A stretch of DNA of 64,000 bases from an uncultured Opitutales bacterium (GTDB taxonomy: Bacteria > Verrucomicrobiota > Verrucomicrobiia > Opitutales > UBA2995): NCBI GenBank assembly GCA_938075565.1, contig CALJGU010000030.1, positions 1-64,000 on the forward strand, in the 5' to 3' direction. The position numbers and the translations under genes are program-made. Every line of letters starts with the position of its first letter. The first letter of the stretch is position 1. A model generated the notes under the pieces. The model made no database searches and was not told where the DNA came from. It was given only the letters and a program-made list of their open reading frames with translations. Below are positions 30,538-41,345 of this stretch, piece by piece.

Positions 30538-30550
30538 TGCGGTTAAAATA
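30525..30550 (-). repeat. Right terminal inverted repeat of GxxExxY cassette
   Basis: ATCCGCGTCCATCTGCGGTTAAAATA; contains the GxxExxY start codon and the stop codon of the neighbouring ORF. Confidence 0.9.
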
Positions 30551-31025
30551 ACACCACGGTTAGCTGCGAATTCTTGGTCGACCAGTAGGCGGCTAGTTCC
30601 CTGACAAATGCCACCGCCTCTTCATATTCCTGATCAAGCTTCGGTGTCCATCTTAGCTGCTGCCCTTGTATCGCGGTTCTCAGCCCGGTGCCGAAGAACA
30701 TCGCTTTCTTGAAACCAGCTACTTGTTTGAGGCCGGTGATAACTTCTTCCCGCGCCCAAAGTGGATTCCAGCCACAATCTTGGACGGTAGCCTCCCAGTG
30801 ATAGAAACCGAAATTTTGATCCTGGGTTAAATACTTCTCCAGAAGTTGGATCAGGGCGTCGTTGAAGTCTTCTGTGTCTCCAGCTTGTTCGGGATTTCCA
30901 GTAGTGGCGAAGTTAATGGTGTGCTCTATTTGTTTGGCCAGATAAAGGTCCTCCCCTGTCAACAGCGGGAAAAGCGTGTTGAGTAGATGGAGGCGGGTGA
31001 TTTGGTCCCTTTGATTAGCCTTCAC
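30543..31025 (-). CDS. Hypothetical protein (160 aa)
   Basis: Open frame in gene-dense same-strand context; stop codon lies within the cassette inverted repeat. Confidence 0.6.
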   Translation of the reverse strand: MKANQRDQITRLHLLNTLFPLLTGEDLYLAKQIEHTINFATTGNPEQAGDTEDFNDALIQLLEKYLTQDQNFGFYHWEATVQDCGWNPLWAREEVITGLKQVAGFKKAMFFGTGLRTAIQGQQLRWTPKLDQEYEEAVAFVRELAAYWSTKNSQLTVVLF

Positions 31026-31030
31026 GTGTG

Positions 31031-31480
31031 TCAGGTGTTTAGGTTGGAAATGTCCTGCATGAGCTCGTTGATATCGCGGAAATCTTTGTAGACGCAGGCG
31101 AAGCGGACGTAGGCAATCTGGTCGATCTTCTTGAGTCGAAACATGATGTTCTCTCCAATCGCGCGGCTGGGAATCTCGTAGTCGTATTCTTCCATCAGCT
31201 CCTCGATCACGTCATTGACCAGCAGGTTGATCTGCTCGATGTCAACGGGGAGCTTTTCGGTCGCTCGACGAATGCCGTTAAAGATCTTGGAGCGGTCAAA
31301 TTCTTCGCTCCGCCCATCGCTCTTTAATACCATCAGGCCCTCGTGCAGGATTTCTTCGATGGTATTAAATCGGTGGCTGCATTGGATACACTCCCGACGC
31401 CGACGTATGGAGTTGCCTTCTTTGGCAACCCGAGAGTCGATCACCTTGATGTCGGTGGACGAACAGCGTGGGCATTTCAT
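31031..31480 (-). CDS. nrdR: Transcriptional repressor NrdR
   Basis: MKCPRCSSTDIKVIDSRVAKEGNSIRRRRECIQCSHRFNTIE zinc ribbon + ATP-cone. Confidence 0.95.
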   Translation of the reverse strand: MKCPRCSSTDIKVIDSRVAKEGNSIRRRRECIQCSHRFNTIEEILHEGLMVLKSDGRSEEFDRSKIFNGIRRATEKLPVDIEQINLLVNDVIEELMEEYDYEIPSRAIGENIMFRLKKIDQIAYVRFACVYKDFRDINELMQDISNLNT

Positions 31481-31682
31481 AAGGATGTAGGAGTTGGGAG
31501 CAAACAAACGCTAGGCGTTCATTTGCCCGAATGGATTAATGGATTTCGGCGGAGAGCGTCAAGCGAGTTGCAAGATTGTGAATAAGAACTCAAATCGAGT
31601 AAAATTGCTGTAAGCTGCCAGGATAATTGGCTTTCATTGTTTTGAGACATAGCCTAGCAATCTACCAACATCATCCTATCTC

Positions 31683-32630
<948 letters not shown>

Positions 32631-32638
32631 CTCCGAGT

Positions 32639-33079
32639 TTAATCAGAGCTGTTTTTGTTCAAGTAGTCTTCTACACTCCATTTTCCTGGCTTGTGATGCC
32701 AAAGGAAAATGCAAACACCCAGTAAGCACAGGTTCTTTGCCAGGTTGCTGCGTTGGAGAATGTCCCACAGCCACATGTTCGACTCTGTGACAAACTCGGG
32801 TTTCATAATGAGAGCTGGCACATGGACTGCCAAGGTTGCGACTACGACGAAGCTACCAAGCAGCACCGCTGCAAATCGTAGTTGCCAGCCCAATACGATG
32901 CAAATTCCACCTACCGACAATACGATGCCCACCAAAATGGATGCTAGGCCCGGGGCAGGCATCCAAGTAGGCATCAATCGCTGAAGTAGATCGTCGCTTA
33001 GAATGTGCTCACTTCCCAGTGCGAGGAATATCAGACTAAAAAGAATTCGAAACAGGAGATCGCAAATATCCTTACTCAT
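32639..33079 (-). CDS. DoxX-like membrane protein
   Basis: Four-TM small membrane protein, LLFRILFSLIFLALGSEHI; start chosen at MSKDICD. Confidence 0.55.
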   Translation of the reverse strand: MSKDICDLLFRILFSLIFLALGSEHILSDDLLQRLMPTWMPAPGLASILVGIVLSVGGICIVLGWQLRFAAVLLGSFVVVATLAVHVPALIMKPEFVTESNMWLWDILQRSNLAKNLCLLGVCIFLWHHKPGKWSVEDYLNKNSSD

Positions 33080-33947
33080 GTTCTGCCTTTCCCCAGGATT
33101 TGATTCCCGGCAAGGAACGATACAGTAGCCAATGATAAAAGCGGCGAGGCAGAATGCGACGAAGGATGGAGAAAAACCTCGCATCGGGAGTCCCAGCAAC
33201 ACGGAGAGGCGGATTTTTCATGCAACTGATTTTATAAATCATCCTGGCCGCACTTTCAGGAGTGCACGGTGTTCTGGTCATTAATTTTTCTATGAACCAC
33301 GACATATTGTGGTAGTGATGGTAATAGATGCGTGAGCGATCTTGTGGGTCGGTTCCATCTCCATACTTTACTTTCCTAAATGAATTGGAATTGATGAATC
33401 CGGGCCGCACCAATGTGACATGGATGCCGAAAGGGCGAACTTCATACCATAATGATTCTGACGCCCCTTCCAGTGCGAATTTTGAAGCAGAGTAGGCTGA
33501 CATAGTCGGCATGGCCATCATACCTCCGACGGAAGAGATGTTGATAATGTGGCCACATTTTCTCTGCCTCATGCCTGGCAATACCATGCGGACCAAATGC
33601 ATGGGACCTAAATAGTTGGTCGCCATTTGAATCGCTTCATCAGGTTCTGACATTTCTTCAACGACGGTCCGGTAGGATATGCCTGCGTTATTTATAAGGA
33701 TATCGATGGGTCCGTATTTGTTTTCAATCGTTCTGATGACTTCGGTGCCTTCATCGAGGTTTGTTACGTCCAGAACAAAAGGAATTACATCAGCGTACTT
33801 GCCTTTGAGTTCTGCTTTGAAGGCCTCTAATCTGGGCTGCCTCACTGTGGCAAACACTCGGAACTCATCTCTGCAAAATTCATTCAATAGTCTCCGTCCA
33901 ATACCTGAACTACTACCTGTGATGAACACGTTCCTTTTATCCGCCAT
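33072..33947 (-). CDS. SDR family NAD(P)-dependent oxidoreductase
   Basis: VFITGSSSGIGRRL, INNAGIS, SAYSASKFALEG. Confidence 0.92.
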   Translation of the reverse strand: MADKRNVFITGSSSGIGRRLLNEFCRDEFRVFATVRQPRLEAFKAELKGKYADVIPFVLDVTNLDEGTEVIRTIENKYGPIDILINNAGISYRTVVEEMSEPDEAIQMATNYLGPMHLVRMVLPGMRQRKCGHIINISSVGGMMAMPTMSAYSASKFALEGASESLWYEVRPFGIHVTLVRPGFINSNSFRKVKYGDGTDPQDRSRIYYHHYHNMSWFIEKLMTRTPCTPESAARMIYKISCMKNPPLRVAGTPDARFFSILRRILPRRFYHWLLYRSLPGIKSWGKAEHE

Positions 33948-34130
33948 GATCTTAATTATCAAAGATGATCCGCAGATGAGCAATCCTTATGACAGCCACT
34001 TGCTTTTGTTCTTATACTGCTTAACCAGGTATCTCAGATTTGGACCCGCGGAACAGTGATTTTAATCCGCCCTCGACAAGACTAGGGCGCTTGTTCATTT
34101 TCGACGATCCATTTCAATCGGATTACTTTC

Positions 34131-35414
34131 ATGAAACTCGAAACACAATGCCTTCATGCTGGTCAAGTGCCAGACCCCACTACTAACGCCCGTGCCGTAC
34201 CTGTTTATCGCACGACTGCTTACGTGTTTGATAACACGGAGCATGCTGCGAATCTCTTCGCTCTGAAAGAACTGGGGAACATCTACTCCCGGATCATGAA
34301 TCCGACCCAAGATGTCCTTGAGCAACGTGTGGCTCAACTGGATGGAGGTGCAGCTGCGCTGGCTGTTGCGTCTGGAACGAGTGCGATCTTTTACTCCATC
34401 ATTAATCTTGCTCAAGCGGGTGATAACATCGTTTCGGCAAACAATCTTTATGGAGGCTCTTATACTCAGTTTAATGATATCCTCCCGACCATGGGTATCA
34501 ATGTGAAGTTTGTTGATCCATCGGATCCGCAAAACTTTGCGGCCGCGATTGATGAGAATACCCGCGCGGTGTTCTGCGAAACCGTTGGCAATCCCGCGGG
34601 CCAAATTGCCGATTTGGAAGCCATTGCCGATGTCGCGCACGATAAGGGAATCCCTCTGATTGTCGATGCCACCTTTTCAACTCCAGTACTTACTCGTCCG
34701 ATCGACCACGGAGCTGACATCGTAGTGCACTCCTTAACTAAATGGTTTGGCGGGCACGGTGCAGGTATTGGTGGAATCGTGGTGGACTCTGGAAAGTTTA
34801 ATTGGGCGAATGGCAATTTCCCTCTATATGATAATCCGGATTCTTCCTATCACGGGCTTCGCTGGGGGCACGATTTGCCTGAGCCATTGGCTCCTCTCGC
34901 TTACATCTTGAGAATGCGCACCGGCCCACTTCGGAATCTCGGTGCCTGTATCTCACCCGACAACGCTTGGATTTTTCTTCAAGGAATCGAAACCCTGCCG
35001 CTCCGTATGGAACGTCATTGTGACAATGCATTGGCAGTGGCCAAGCACTTACAAGGGCTGGATCAAGTTGAGTGGGTCCGCTATCCAGGACTGGAAGGTG
35101 ATCCCGAGTATGGCAAGATCGACAAGTATCTTTCTGGCAAGGGTGGGGCTATGGTTGTCTTTGGAATCAAAGGTGGTGCAGAAGCCGGCTCCAAGTTCAT
35201 CGACTCACTGGAGCTGTTTAGTCACTTGGCCAACGTAGGTGATGCCAAGAGTCTTGCGATTCATCCAGCTACCACCACTCATAGCCAATTAACCGAAGAA
35301 CAACAGGCGGCAGGCGGGATTACTCCTGAAATGGTGCGCTTGGCTGTGGGGATTGAGCATGTCGACGATCTTGTCGCTGATATTAGTCAAGCTATCGCCA
35401 AGGCGGTTGATTGA
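34131..35414 (+). CDS. metY: O-acetylhomoserine sulfhydrylase (Cys/Met metabolism PLP enzyme)
   Basis: METQCLHAGQVPD-type start, VYRTTAYVFDNTEHAANLFALKELGNIYSRIMNPT, VHSLTKWFGGHG, HPATTTHSQL. Confidence 0.93.
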   Translation: MKLETQCLHAGQVPDPTTNARAVPVYRTTAYVFDNTEHAANLFALKELGNIYSRIMNPTQDVLEQRVAQLDGGAAALAVASGTSAIFYSIINLAQAGDNIVSANNLYGGSYTQFNDILPTMGINVKFVDPSDPQNFAAAIDENTRAVFCETVGNPAGQIADLEAIADVAHDKGIPLIVDATFSTPVLTRPIDHGADIVVHSLTKWFGGHGAGIGGIVVDSGKFNWANGNFPLYDNPDSSYHGLRWGHDLPEPLAPLAYILRMRTGPLRNLGACISPDNAWIFLQGIETLPLRMERHCDNALAVAKHLQGLDQVEWVRYPGLEGDPEYGKIDKYLSGKGGAMVVFGIKGGAEAGSKFIDSLELFSHLANVGDAKSLAIHPATTTHSQLTEEQQAAGGITPEMVRLAVGIEHVDDLVADISQAIAKAVD

Positions 35415-35438
35415 TCCATCATTTCTACCAGATTTTTC

Positions 35439-35467
35439 AAAGGGCTCCTGCATAGGAGCCCTTTTTT
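35439..35467 (+). terminator. Rho-independent terminator after metY
   Basis: Stem AAAGGGCTCCT/AGGAGCCCTTT, loop GCAT, T-run. Confidence 0.9.
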
Positions 35468-35534
35468 GGATGGTATTATGAGAGCTATTCCTTTGACAGG
35501 CTTCTTATTGAGAAATAATCAATATAAGTCCGCT

Positions 35535-36524
35535 ATGAATATTAAAACTCCAGTACTCGCCGCCGCTCTCCTTTCCTCATTGTTAATCTCCACGCCTAGT
35601 CATGCTTTCCTGAGTAAGCTTACCAAGAAAAGCTCAGAGACGAAAACAAAGGACGACACCGCAGAAAACAAATTGCCGGAATACACAGGTGTGAAACATG
35701 CCCTCGGAGTTATCAGCTTTGATAATGAAGCAGGTTTTGTTTCGGAATGGAATTTAGGCGACAATCTCGGACTTATGCTCGAGTCGAGTCTCTATGATAC
35801 CGGGCGCTTCGTTATTGTTGAGCGAGCCGAGTTGGGAGCTGTCATGGCCGAGCAGGATTTGCAGAATAGTGGCCGTACGGCACAAGCATCTCAGGTAGCG
35901 AGCACGGGACAGATCCGTAGCGCAAAATACCTGGCAACCGGGGCTATCACAGAAGCGAGTTACAAAACCTCAGGTGATTCTGGAGGTTTGCGGATCAAGG
36001 GTTTTAATATCGGTGCCAAGTCCGACAAAGCCATTGTTGTGGCTGTCGTGAAAATAATCGATTCAACGAGTGGTGAAGTTGTAGCCAGTAAGCGAATTCG
36101 CGGTGAGGCTGGTAAATCAGGATTATCACTCGGTTATTCAGAACGCGGATTCGGTACACAGTTAGGTGGATTTACGAAAACTCCTCTGGGTGAAGCTGCT
36201 CAGGATGTTATCGATCAAGCGACTCAATTTATTGCGCTCGAAATGGAAGATTACGACCTCGAAGGAAACGTAGTCATGGTGAGCAAAAAAGGCCAAGTCA
36301 TCATCAATAGAGGCTCCAATTACGGCGTGGCGCCGGGACAAATATTCGTGGTGCGTGAAGAAGGTGAGGTTCTTATTGATCCTTCTACAGGTGCAATTCT
36401 AGATATGGAGGAAGGCGAAGTTACTGCCAGCATTTCCGTAACTAAGGTCTCTGAGAAGGTTGCCTATTGTGACCTAGTAGACGGTATGCCTCCCGAACGC
36501 GGAGCAGTTGTCGTCTTCCAATAA
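35535..36524 (+). CDS. CsgG/HfaB-family-like secreted protein
   Basis: Signal peptide (ALLSSLLISTPSHA), GRFVIVERAELGAVMAEQDLQNSG, AKYLATGAITEASY, ARIID-type segment KIIDSTSGEVVASKRIRG. Confidence 0.75.
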   Translation: MNIKTPVLAAALLSSLLISTPSHAFLSKLTKKSSETKTKDDTAENKLPEYTGVKHALGVISFDNEAGFVSEWNLGDNLGLMLESSLYDTGRFVIVERAELGAVMAEQDLQNSGRTAQASQVASTGQIRSAKYLATGAITEASYKTSGDSGGLRIKGFNIGAKSDKAIVVAVVKIIDSTSGEVVASKRIRGEAGKSGLSLGYSERGFGTQLGGFTKTPLGEAAQDVIDQATQFIALEMEDYDLEGNVVMVSKKGQVIINRGSNYGVAPGQIFVVREEGEVLIDPSTGAILDMEEGEVTASISVTKVSEKVAYCDLVDGMPPERGAVVVFQ

Positions 36525-36645
36525 GTCTCCTAAAAAGTAAGGAACTAACGCCTCCCGGGGGTGACAAACGGTATCCCCAAGAGATGCAACTCTGCGGTTG
36601 CTTCCTAGTAGGTAACTACCTACATTGCCCCGTTTTTATCGCACC

Positions 36646-39636
36646 ATGCTGTCCTTTATCTTTAAACGATTTGCTGATCGGCCCTACAAGAAATTCATTA
36701 AGAAGTCTCAACCGATCATCGAACGAATCAACGAGCTCGAAGAGAAATACCAACGTTTGAGCGATGCGGAGCTGCGTCATAATACCGAATTATTTCGTGA
36801 GCGCCTCGAGGCTGGCGAAACACTGGAAGACATTCTGCCAGAGGCTTTTGCCACTGTAAAAAACGCGGCGCGCCGTATGTGTGGCCAGACTCACCAAGTA
36901 AATGGCCATCCACTCGAGTGGAATATGGTACACTACGATGTGCAGTTGCTTGGAGGTTTGGCTCTCCATAATGGCAAGATTGCGGAAATGGCCACTGGTG
37001 AAGGTAAAACGCTTGTTGCTACTTTGCCCCTCTATCTGAATGCGCTGCCTGCTCGTGGTTGTCACTGTGTAACAGTGAATGACTACTTGGCCAATCGAGA
37101 CAGCGAATGGATGGGTTATCTATTCAAATTCCTGGGATTGACTGTCGGATGTATCCAGAACTCCATGCCTCTCCCTCAGAAAAAGGAGATGTACCAGGCC
37201 GACATCACCTACGGAACGGCTTCTGAATTCGGCTTTGATTACCTGCGCGACAATGGCATGGCCATGGTTTCCGACGCCCAGGTTCAACGGGATCATTTCT
37301 TCTGTATTGTGGATGAAGTGGACTCCATTCTGGTCGACGAAGCGAGAACGCCTCTGATCATATCGGGTCCGGTTCAGATTACCCGTGAGTTACCGTTCAA
37401 CGAATTCAAGCCAGTCATCGAACGATTAGTGCGCGAGCAGAATCGTTTTTGTAACGATATGGTGGCCAAGGCCAAGGCCGAGATGGAAAAGGGTGAACTG
37501 GAAGATGATTTCGCGACAAGTATGCAGTTGCTACAGGTGCGCATGGGAATGCCCAAGAACAAGCAACTCACCCGCATGATGGAAGAGGGGCCGAGCCGAA
37601 AGATGATTGAGAAGGCCGACCTGGAAATGCATAACGATTTTCGTAAGCAAGAGCTGTTTGAATTGAAGGAAGAGCTCTACTTCGTGATCGACGAGAAGCA
37701 GCATCAGGCCGACCTTACGGAAAAAGGCCGAGATTTTCTCCGACCCAACGATAAAGATGCATTTATGCTGCCCGATCTGCCCAGTATCTTTAGCGATTTG
37801 GACAAAGACCAATCGATGGAAGAACGCGATCGGGAAGAGCAGAAGGCGATCCATCAGGAAGCGTTTGAGAAGGCCAGTGAGGAAATCCACACCATTAGCC
37901 AGCTTTTACGCGCATACTCGCTTTACGAAAAAGACAACGAGTATGTTGTGCAGGACAACAAGGTTCAAATCGTTGACGAAAATACTGGTCGTTTGATGCC
38001 AGGTCGTCGTTGGAGCGAAGGTCTACACCAAGCCGTTGAGGCTAAAGAAGGTGTTACGATCGAAAAGGAAACCAAGACCTACGCGACCGTTACGATTCAG
38101 AATTACTTCCGCCAATATGAGAAGCTGTCCGGTATGACCGGAACAGCGGAAACCGAAGCGGCTGAGTTCTTCGATATTTATAGTATGGAGGTCATGGTCG
38201 TGCCGACTAACAGACCGAACCAGCGCACTGATCTAAACGATGTTATTTATAAAACCCGCCGCGCAAAATACAGTGCGGCCATCGCAGATATCCAGGAAGC
38301 TCACAACCAAGGGCAACCGGTACTTGTTGGTACTGCATCTGTAGAAGCATCGGAGTTATTAAGCCGCATGCTGAAACGGAATAACATCCCGCACACTGTT
38401 TTGAATGCGAAGCAGCATGGTAAGGAGGCTGAAATTGTTGCCCGCGCAGGTCAACGCGGAGCCGTAACGATCGCCACCAACATGGCTGGTCGTGGTACCG
38501 ATATTAAGCTCGGTGATGGCGTTGAAGAGCTGGGTGGACTTTTAGTTCTAGGAACTGAGCGTCACGAGTCTCGTCGTATCGATCGCCAGCTTCGTGGTCG
38601 TTGTGCCCGTCAGGGGGACAATGGTGCTTCGAAGTTCTTCATTTCGCTGGAGGATAACTTGATGCGCTTGTTTGCTCAGCCAGGCCCCATCGCCAATATT
38701 ATGGAGAAATCCTTCAGCGAGGAAGATGAGTTAGCTCACCCCTTACTGAATCGGTCCATCGAAAGCGCGCAGAAGAAAGTGGAGCAGCAAAACTACGCGA
38801 TTCGGAAGCGTTTGCTGCAATATGATGACGTCCTCAACACGCAGCGTGAAGTCATTTACGGAATGCGTAACAGCGCTCTTCATGACGAAAAGCCCAAGAT
38901 GATCATCTATGATATGATCAAAGAAGAGCTCGATGAGCGCTTGAATGATGAATCGCTCTACGTGTCCGATGCGAATGACGAAACGATCAGCGGACTCTTG
39001 CGCTGGGTGAATACCCACTTCCCAATTGCCATTCAGGAAGATGATGTTGATTGGACCGGCGAAGAAACAGCTCATGCATCCATCTTTGGGAAGATCTCTG
39101 AGGCCTACGACAAGAAGGAAGACCTGCAACAGCCGGATGCCTTTAAGAAACTCGAGCGTTGGATCGTTATTTCAGCGATCGACCGTCATTGGCAAGATCA
39201 CCTGACCGAGATGGAAGATCTACGACGTAGTGTAGGCATTCGCGCTATTGGGCAAAAGAACCCACTGCACGAGTACCAGAAGGAAGCCTTCGACTATTTT
39301 GAACAAATGGAAGCCAGCATTCGTACCCAGATCGCAACTTCGCTATTCCGCTCTGCAGTTATGTTAGAGAAGAATATCATCGAAGCATTGCAGGATCGGA
39401 TGAATAAGGCTCAAGCTACTCAACCAAGTTTGAGTGCTGCTCAAGCTCCGGCTCCCGAAGCAGGGGCTCAACAGCAGAATCTCCCACCACAGTTACAAAG
39501 AGGACCTCAGCCACAGATGAACCCTGCTGCAACGCAGAAGGCCGAACCGATCAAACGCGAGCTGCCTAAGGTTGGACGCAACGAACCTTGCCCTTGCGGA
39601 AGTGGTAAAAAATATAAGCACTGTCACGGCTCCTGA
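36646..39636 (+). CDS. secA: Preprotein translocase subunit SecA
   Basis: [51 protein letters not shown]-terminal zinc motif [14 protein letters not shown]. Confidence 0.97.
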   Translation: MLSFIFKRFADRPYKKFIKKSQPIIERINELEEKYQRLSDAELRHNTELFRERLEAGETLEDILPEAFATVKNAARRMCGQTHQVNGHPLEWNMVHYDVQLLGGLALHNGKIAEMATGEGKTLVATLPLYLNALPARGCHCVTVNDYLANRDSEWMGYLFKFLGLTVGCIQNSMPLPQKKEMYQADITYGTASEFGFDYLRDNGMAMVSDAQVQRDHFFCIVDEVDSILVDEARTPLIISGPVQITRELPFNEFKPVIERLVREQNRFCNDMVAKAKAEMEKGELEDDFATSMQLLQVRMGMPKNKQLTRMMEEGPSRKMIEKADLEMHNDFRKQELFELKEELYFVIDEKQHQADLTEKGRDFLRPNDKDAFMLPDLPSIFSDLDKDQSMEERDREEQKAIHQEAFEKASEEIHTISQLLRAYSLYEKDNEYVVQDNKVQIVDENTGRLMPGRRWSEGLHQAVEAKEGVTIEKETKTYATVTIQNYFRQYEKLSGMTGTAETEAAEFFDIYSMEVMVVPTNRPNQRTDLNDVIYKTRRAKYSAAIADIQEAHNQGQPVLVGTASVEASELLSRMLKRNNIPHTVLNAKQHGKEAEIVARAGQRGAVTIATNMAGRGTDIKLGDGVEELGGLLVLGTERHESRRIDRQLRGRCARQGDNGASKFFISLEDNLMRLFAQPGPIANIMEKSFSEEDELAHPLLNRSIESAQKKVEQQNYAIRKRLLQYDDVLNTQREVIYGMRNSALHDEKPKMIIYDMIKEELDERLNDESLYVSDANDETISGLLRWVNTHFPIAIQEDDVDWTGEETAHASIFGKISEAYDKKEDLQQPDAFKKLERWIVISAIDRHWQDHLTEMEDLRRSVGIRAIGQKNPLHEYQKEAFDYFEQMEASIRTQIATSLFRSAVMLEKNIIEALQDRMNKAQATQPSLSAAQAPAPEAGAQQQNLPPQLQRGPQPQMNPAATQKAEPIKRELPKVGRNEPCPCGSGKKYKHCHGS

Positions 39637-39670
39637 TATCTAAGTCGGGTTACCCGTTGCGGTAAATCGA

Positions 39671-41338
39671 ATGAGCGAAAGCAAATCGCAGAATAAAACG
39701 GTTACCAAGTATTGGGCCTTAGGTGCATTTCTTTGTACCTTTTGTTTTCATACCTTTTCTTTCGCGCCGTTTGATGTCCCGGAACTGGCCTACCTGATTC
39801 CAATCCCCGCCTTTCTCTGGTTGTTTTATCAGCAGCCAAGCCGCAAGCAATTCACCCGAGTCATGGGTGCATCCTTCTGGTTGAGTTGGCTTGTATTGAT
39901 TATCTGGTTACGCCATGTGACCTGGGTGGGCTGGTTTTTTCTTTCGACCATTATGGCCTTGTTCCCCTGGGTTTGGGCACAAGCTGTCTGGTGGGCTGTG
40001 CCGCGTTTTAAGGATGGCTCCGCATTCATGCGTATCCTCGGTATGCTCGGAGTCTGCAGTGTTTGGGCGCTGTTGGAGTTTATTCGTAGTATCTTTCTGA
40101 GTGGATTCCCATGGTTGCCGCTGGCCGCTTCTCAATGGGACCGTCCATTAACACTGCAGCTTGCCTCGCTTACGGGTTCATATGGAGTCTCGTTCCTCCT
40201 GTTGTTCGTAGGCATGACCATTGCTTTTTACCTGCGGCATCTCTTCAAAGGGAAACGGAAGGGTTGGATTCACCTATGTCCGGAATTTCTGGTCGGTATG
40301 GCCGTATGGATGTTTTTCACTTTCGGCTTATTTCAAATGCGCTTCGAACGCGGGGAAAGGGAAACGTTTTTTAAAGCAGCCTTGATCCAGCCCTACGTTC
40401 CGCAAAATGAGAAATGGGATTCTTCAAAGGCCCAGAGTATTATGAGTGAGATCCAGCGGCAGTTGGTTTTTCAGAAGCAAATCGGTGCTGACATAGCGGT
40501 TCTTCCGGAAGCGGTGTTGCCCTACGCCATTATAGGTGACCCTGCTATGCAAAGCTGGGCGGAGCAGTTGACGAATGACTTCGGCGGACCGGTATTGATG
40601 GGAGCGTTGGCTGCCGAAGGAGCCACCTTGAGTGATGATCCCTGGTACAATGGCTTCATGGCCCTTTATCCGGAGAGTGGTTTGGATCGACCTTACTATA
40701 AGAAACGGAAACGGGTCCCTTTTGGGGAATACATACCGTTCAGAAACATTTTGTTTTTCTTGGAAAAATTTGTGCCCATTGGCGGCGACATTTTTCCTGG
40801 AGAATCTTCTTCTCCGCTTCGACTGAATCTTGAGTCTGGTGAGTTACCGGTGGGCTCGCTCATTTGTTATGAGGACATTTTCCCGAGCTTGGCTCGGCGA
40901 TCGGTTCAACAAGGAGCACGCGTCCTGTTCGTTGCTACCAATGATGCTTGGTATGGTGAAGAGGGGGCTGCTTATCAACATGCGGCCCATTCAGTTTTGC
41001 GTGCGGTGGAGACTGCTCGACCCGTAGTCCGCGTTGGTAATGGCGGCTGGAGTGGGTGGATAGATGAGTATGGCACCATACGCCATGTGCTCGAGTCTAT
41101 GGACGGCTCTGTCTATTTTCGTGGCAGTGAAGTCGTGGAAGTAACTTACAATCCAAAAACCTACCGTGACCTCACATTCTATGTGGTGTATGGTAATTGG
41201 TTCCTCTGGGTCTGTTTGGTGATAATCGGATTACTTTATTACTTGTTGCGACGGGATGTTACGCACGTCTCAGAGGATGACGAATGGGATTCGATCAAGG
41301 ACCTGAAGATTAGCACCGCAGGATCTGAGGATTCTTAG
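39671..41338 (+). CDS. lnt: Apolipoprotein N-acyltransferase
   Basis: Multi-TM N-terminus plus nitrilase domain (VLPEAVLPY, KKRKRVPFGEYIPFR, GSLICYEDIFP, ATNDAWYG). Confidence 0.9.
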   Translation: MSESKSQNKTVTKYWALGAFLCTFCFHTFSFAPFDVPELAYLIPIPAFLWLFYQQPSRKQFTRVMGASFWLSWLVLIIWLRHVTWVGWFFLSTIMALFPWVWAQAVWWAVPRFKDGSAFMRILGMLGVCSVWALLEFIRSIFLSGFPWLPLAASQWDRPLTLQLASLTGSYGVSFLLLFVGMTIAFYLRHLFKGKRKGWIHLCPEFLVGMAVWMFFTFGLFQMRFERGERETFFKAALIQPYVPQNEKWDSSKAQSIMSEIQRQLVFQKQIGADIAVLPEAVLPYAIIGDPAMQSWAEQLTNDFGGPVLMGALAAEGATLSDDPWYNGFMALYPESGLDRPYYKKRKRVPFGEYIPFRNILFFLEKFVPIGGDIFPGESSSPLRLNLESGELPVGSLICYEDIFPSLARRSVQQGARVLFVATNDAWYGEEGAAYQHAAHSVLRAVETARPVVRVGNGGWSGWIDEYGTIRHVLESMDGSVYFRGSEVVEVTYNPKTYRDLTFYVVYGNWFLWVCLVIIGLLYYLLRRDVTHVSEDDEWDSIKDLKISTAGSEDS

Positions 41339-41345
41339 ATTTTCA

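Noticed and set aside
31508-31525. AACGC-TAG-GCGTT dyad upstream of nrdR
   Set aside because: Short, does not resemble an NrdR box, and could occur by chance; no paired site seen
34070-34130. Possible riboswitch upstream of metY (CGCCCT...AGGGCG hairpin)
   Set aside because: Only a 6-bp stem; no recognisable SAM or SAH riboswitch core could be identified by eye
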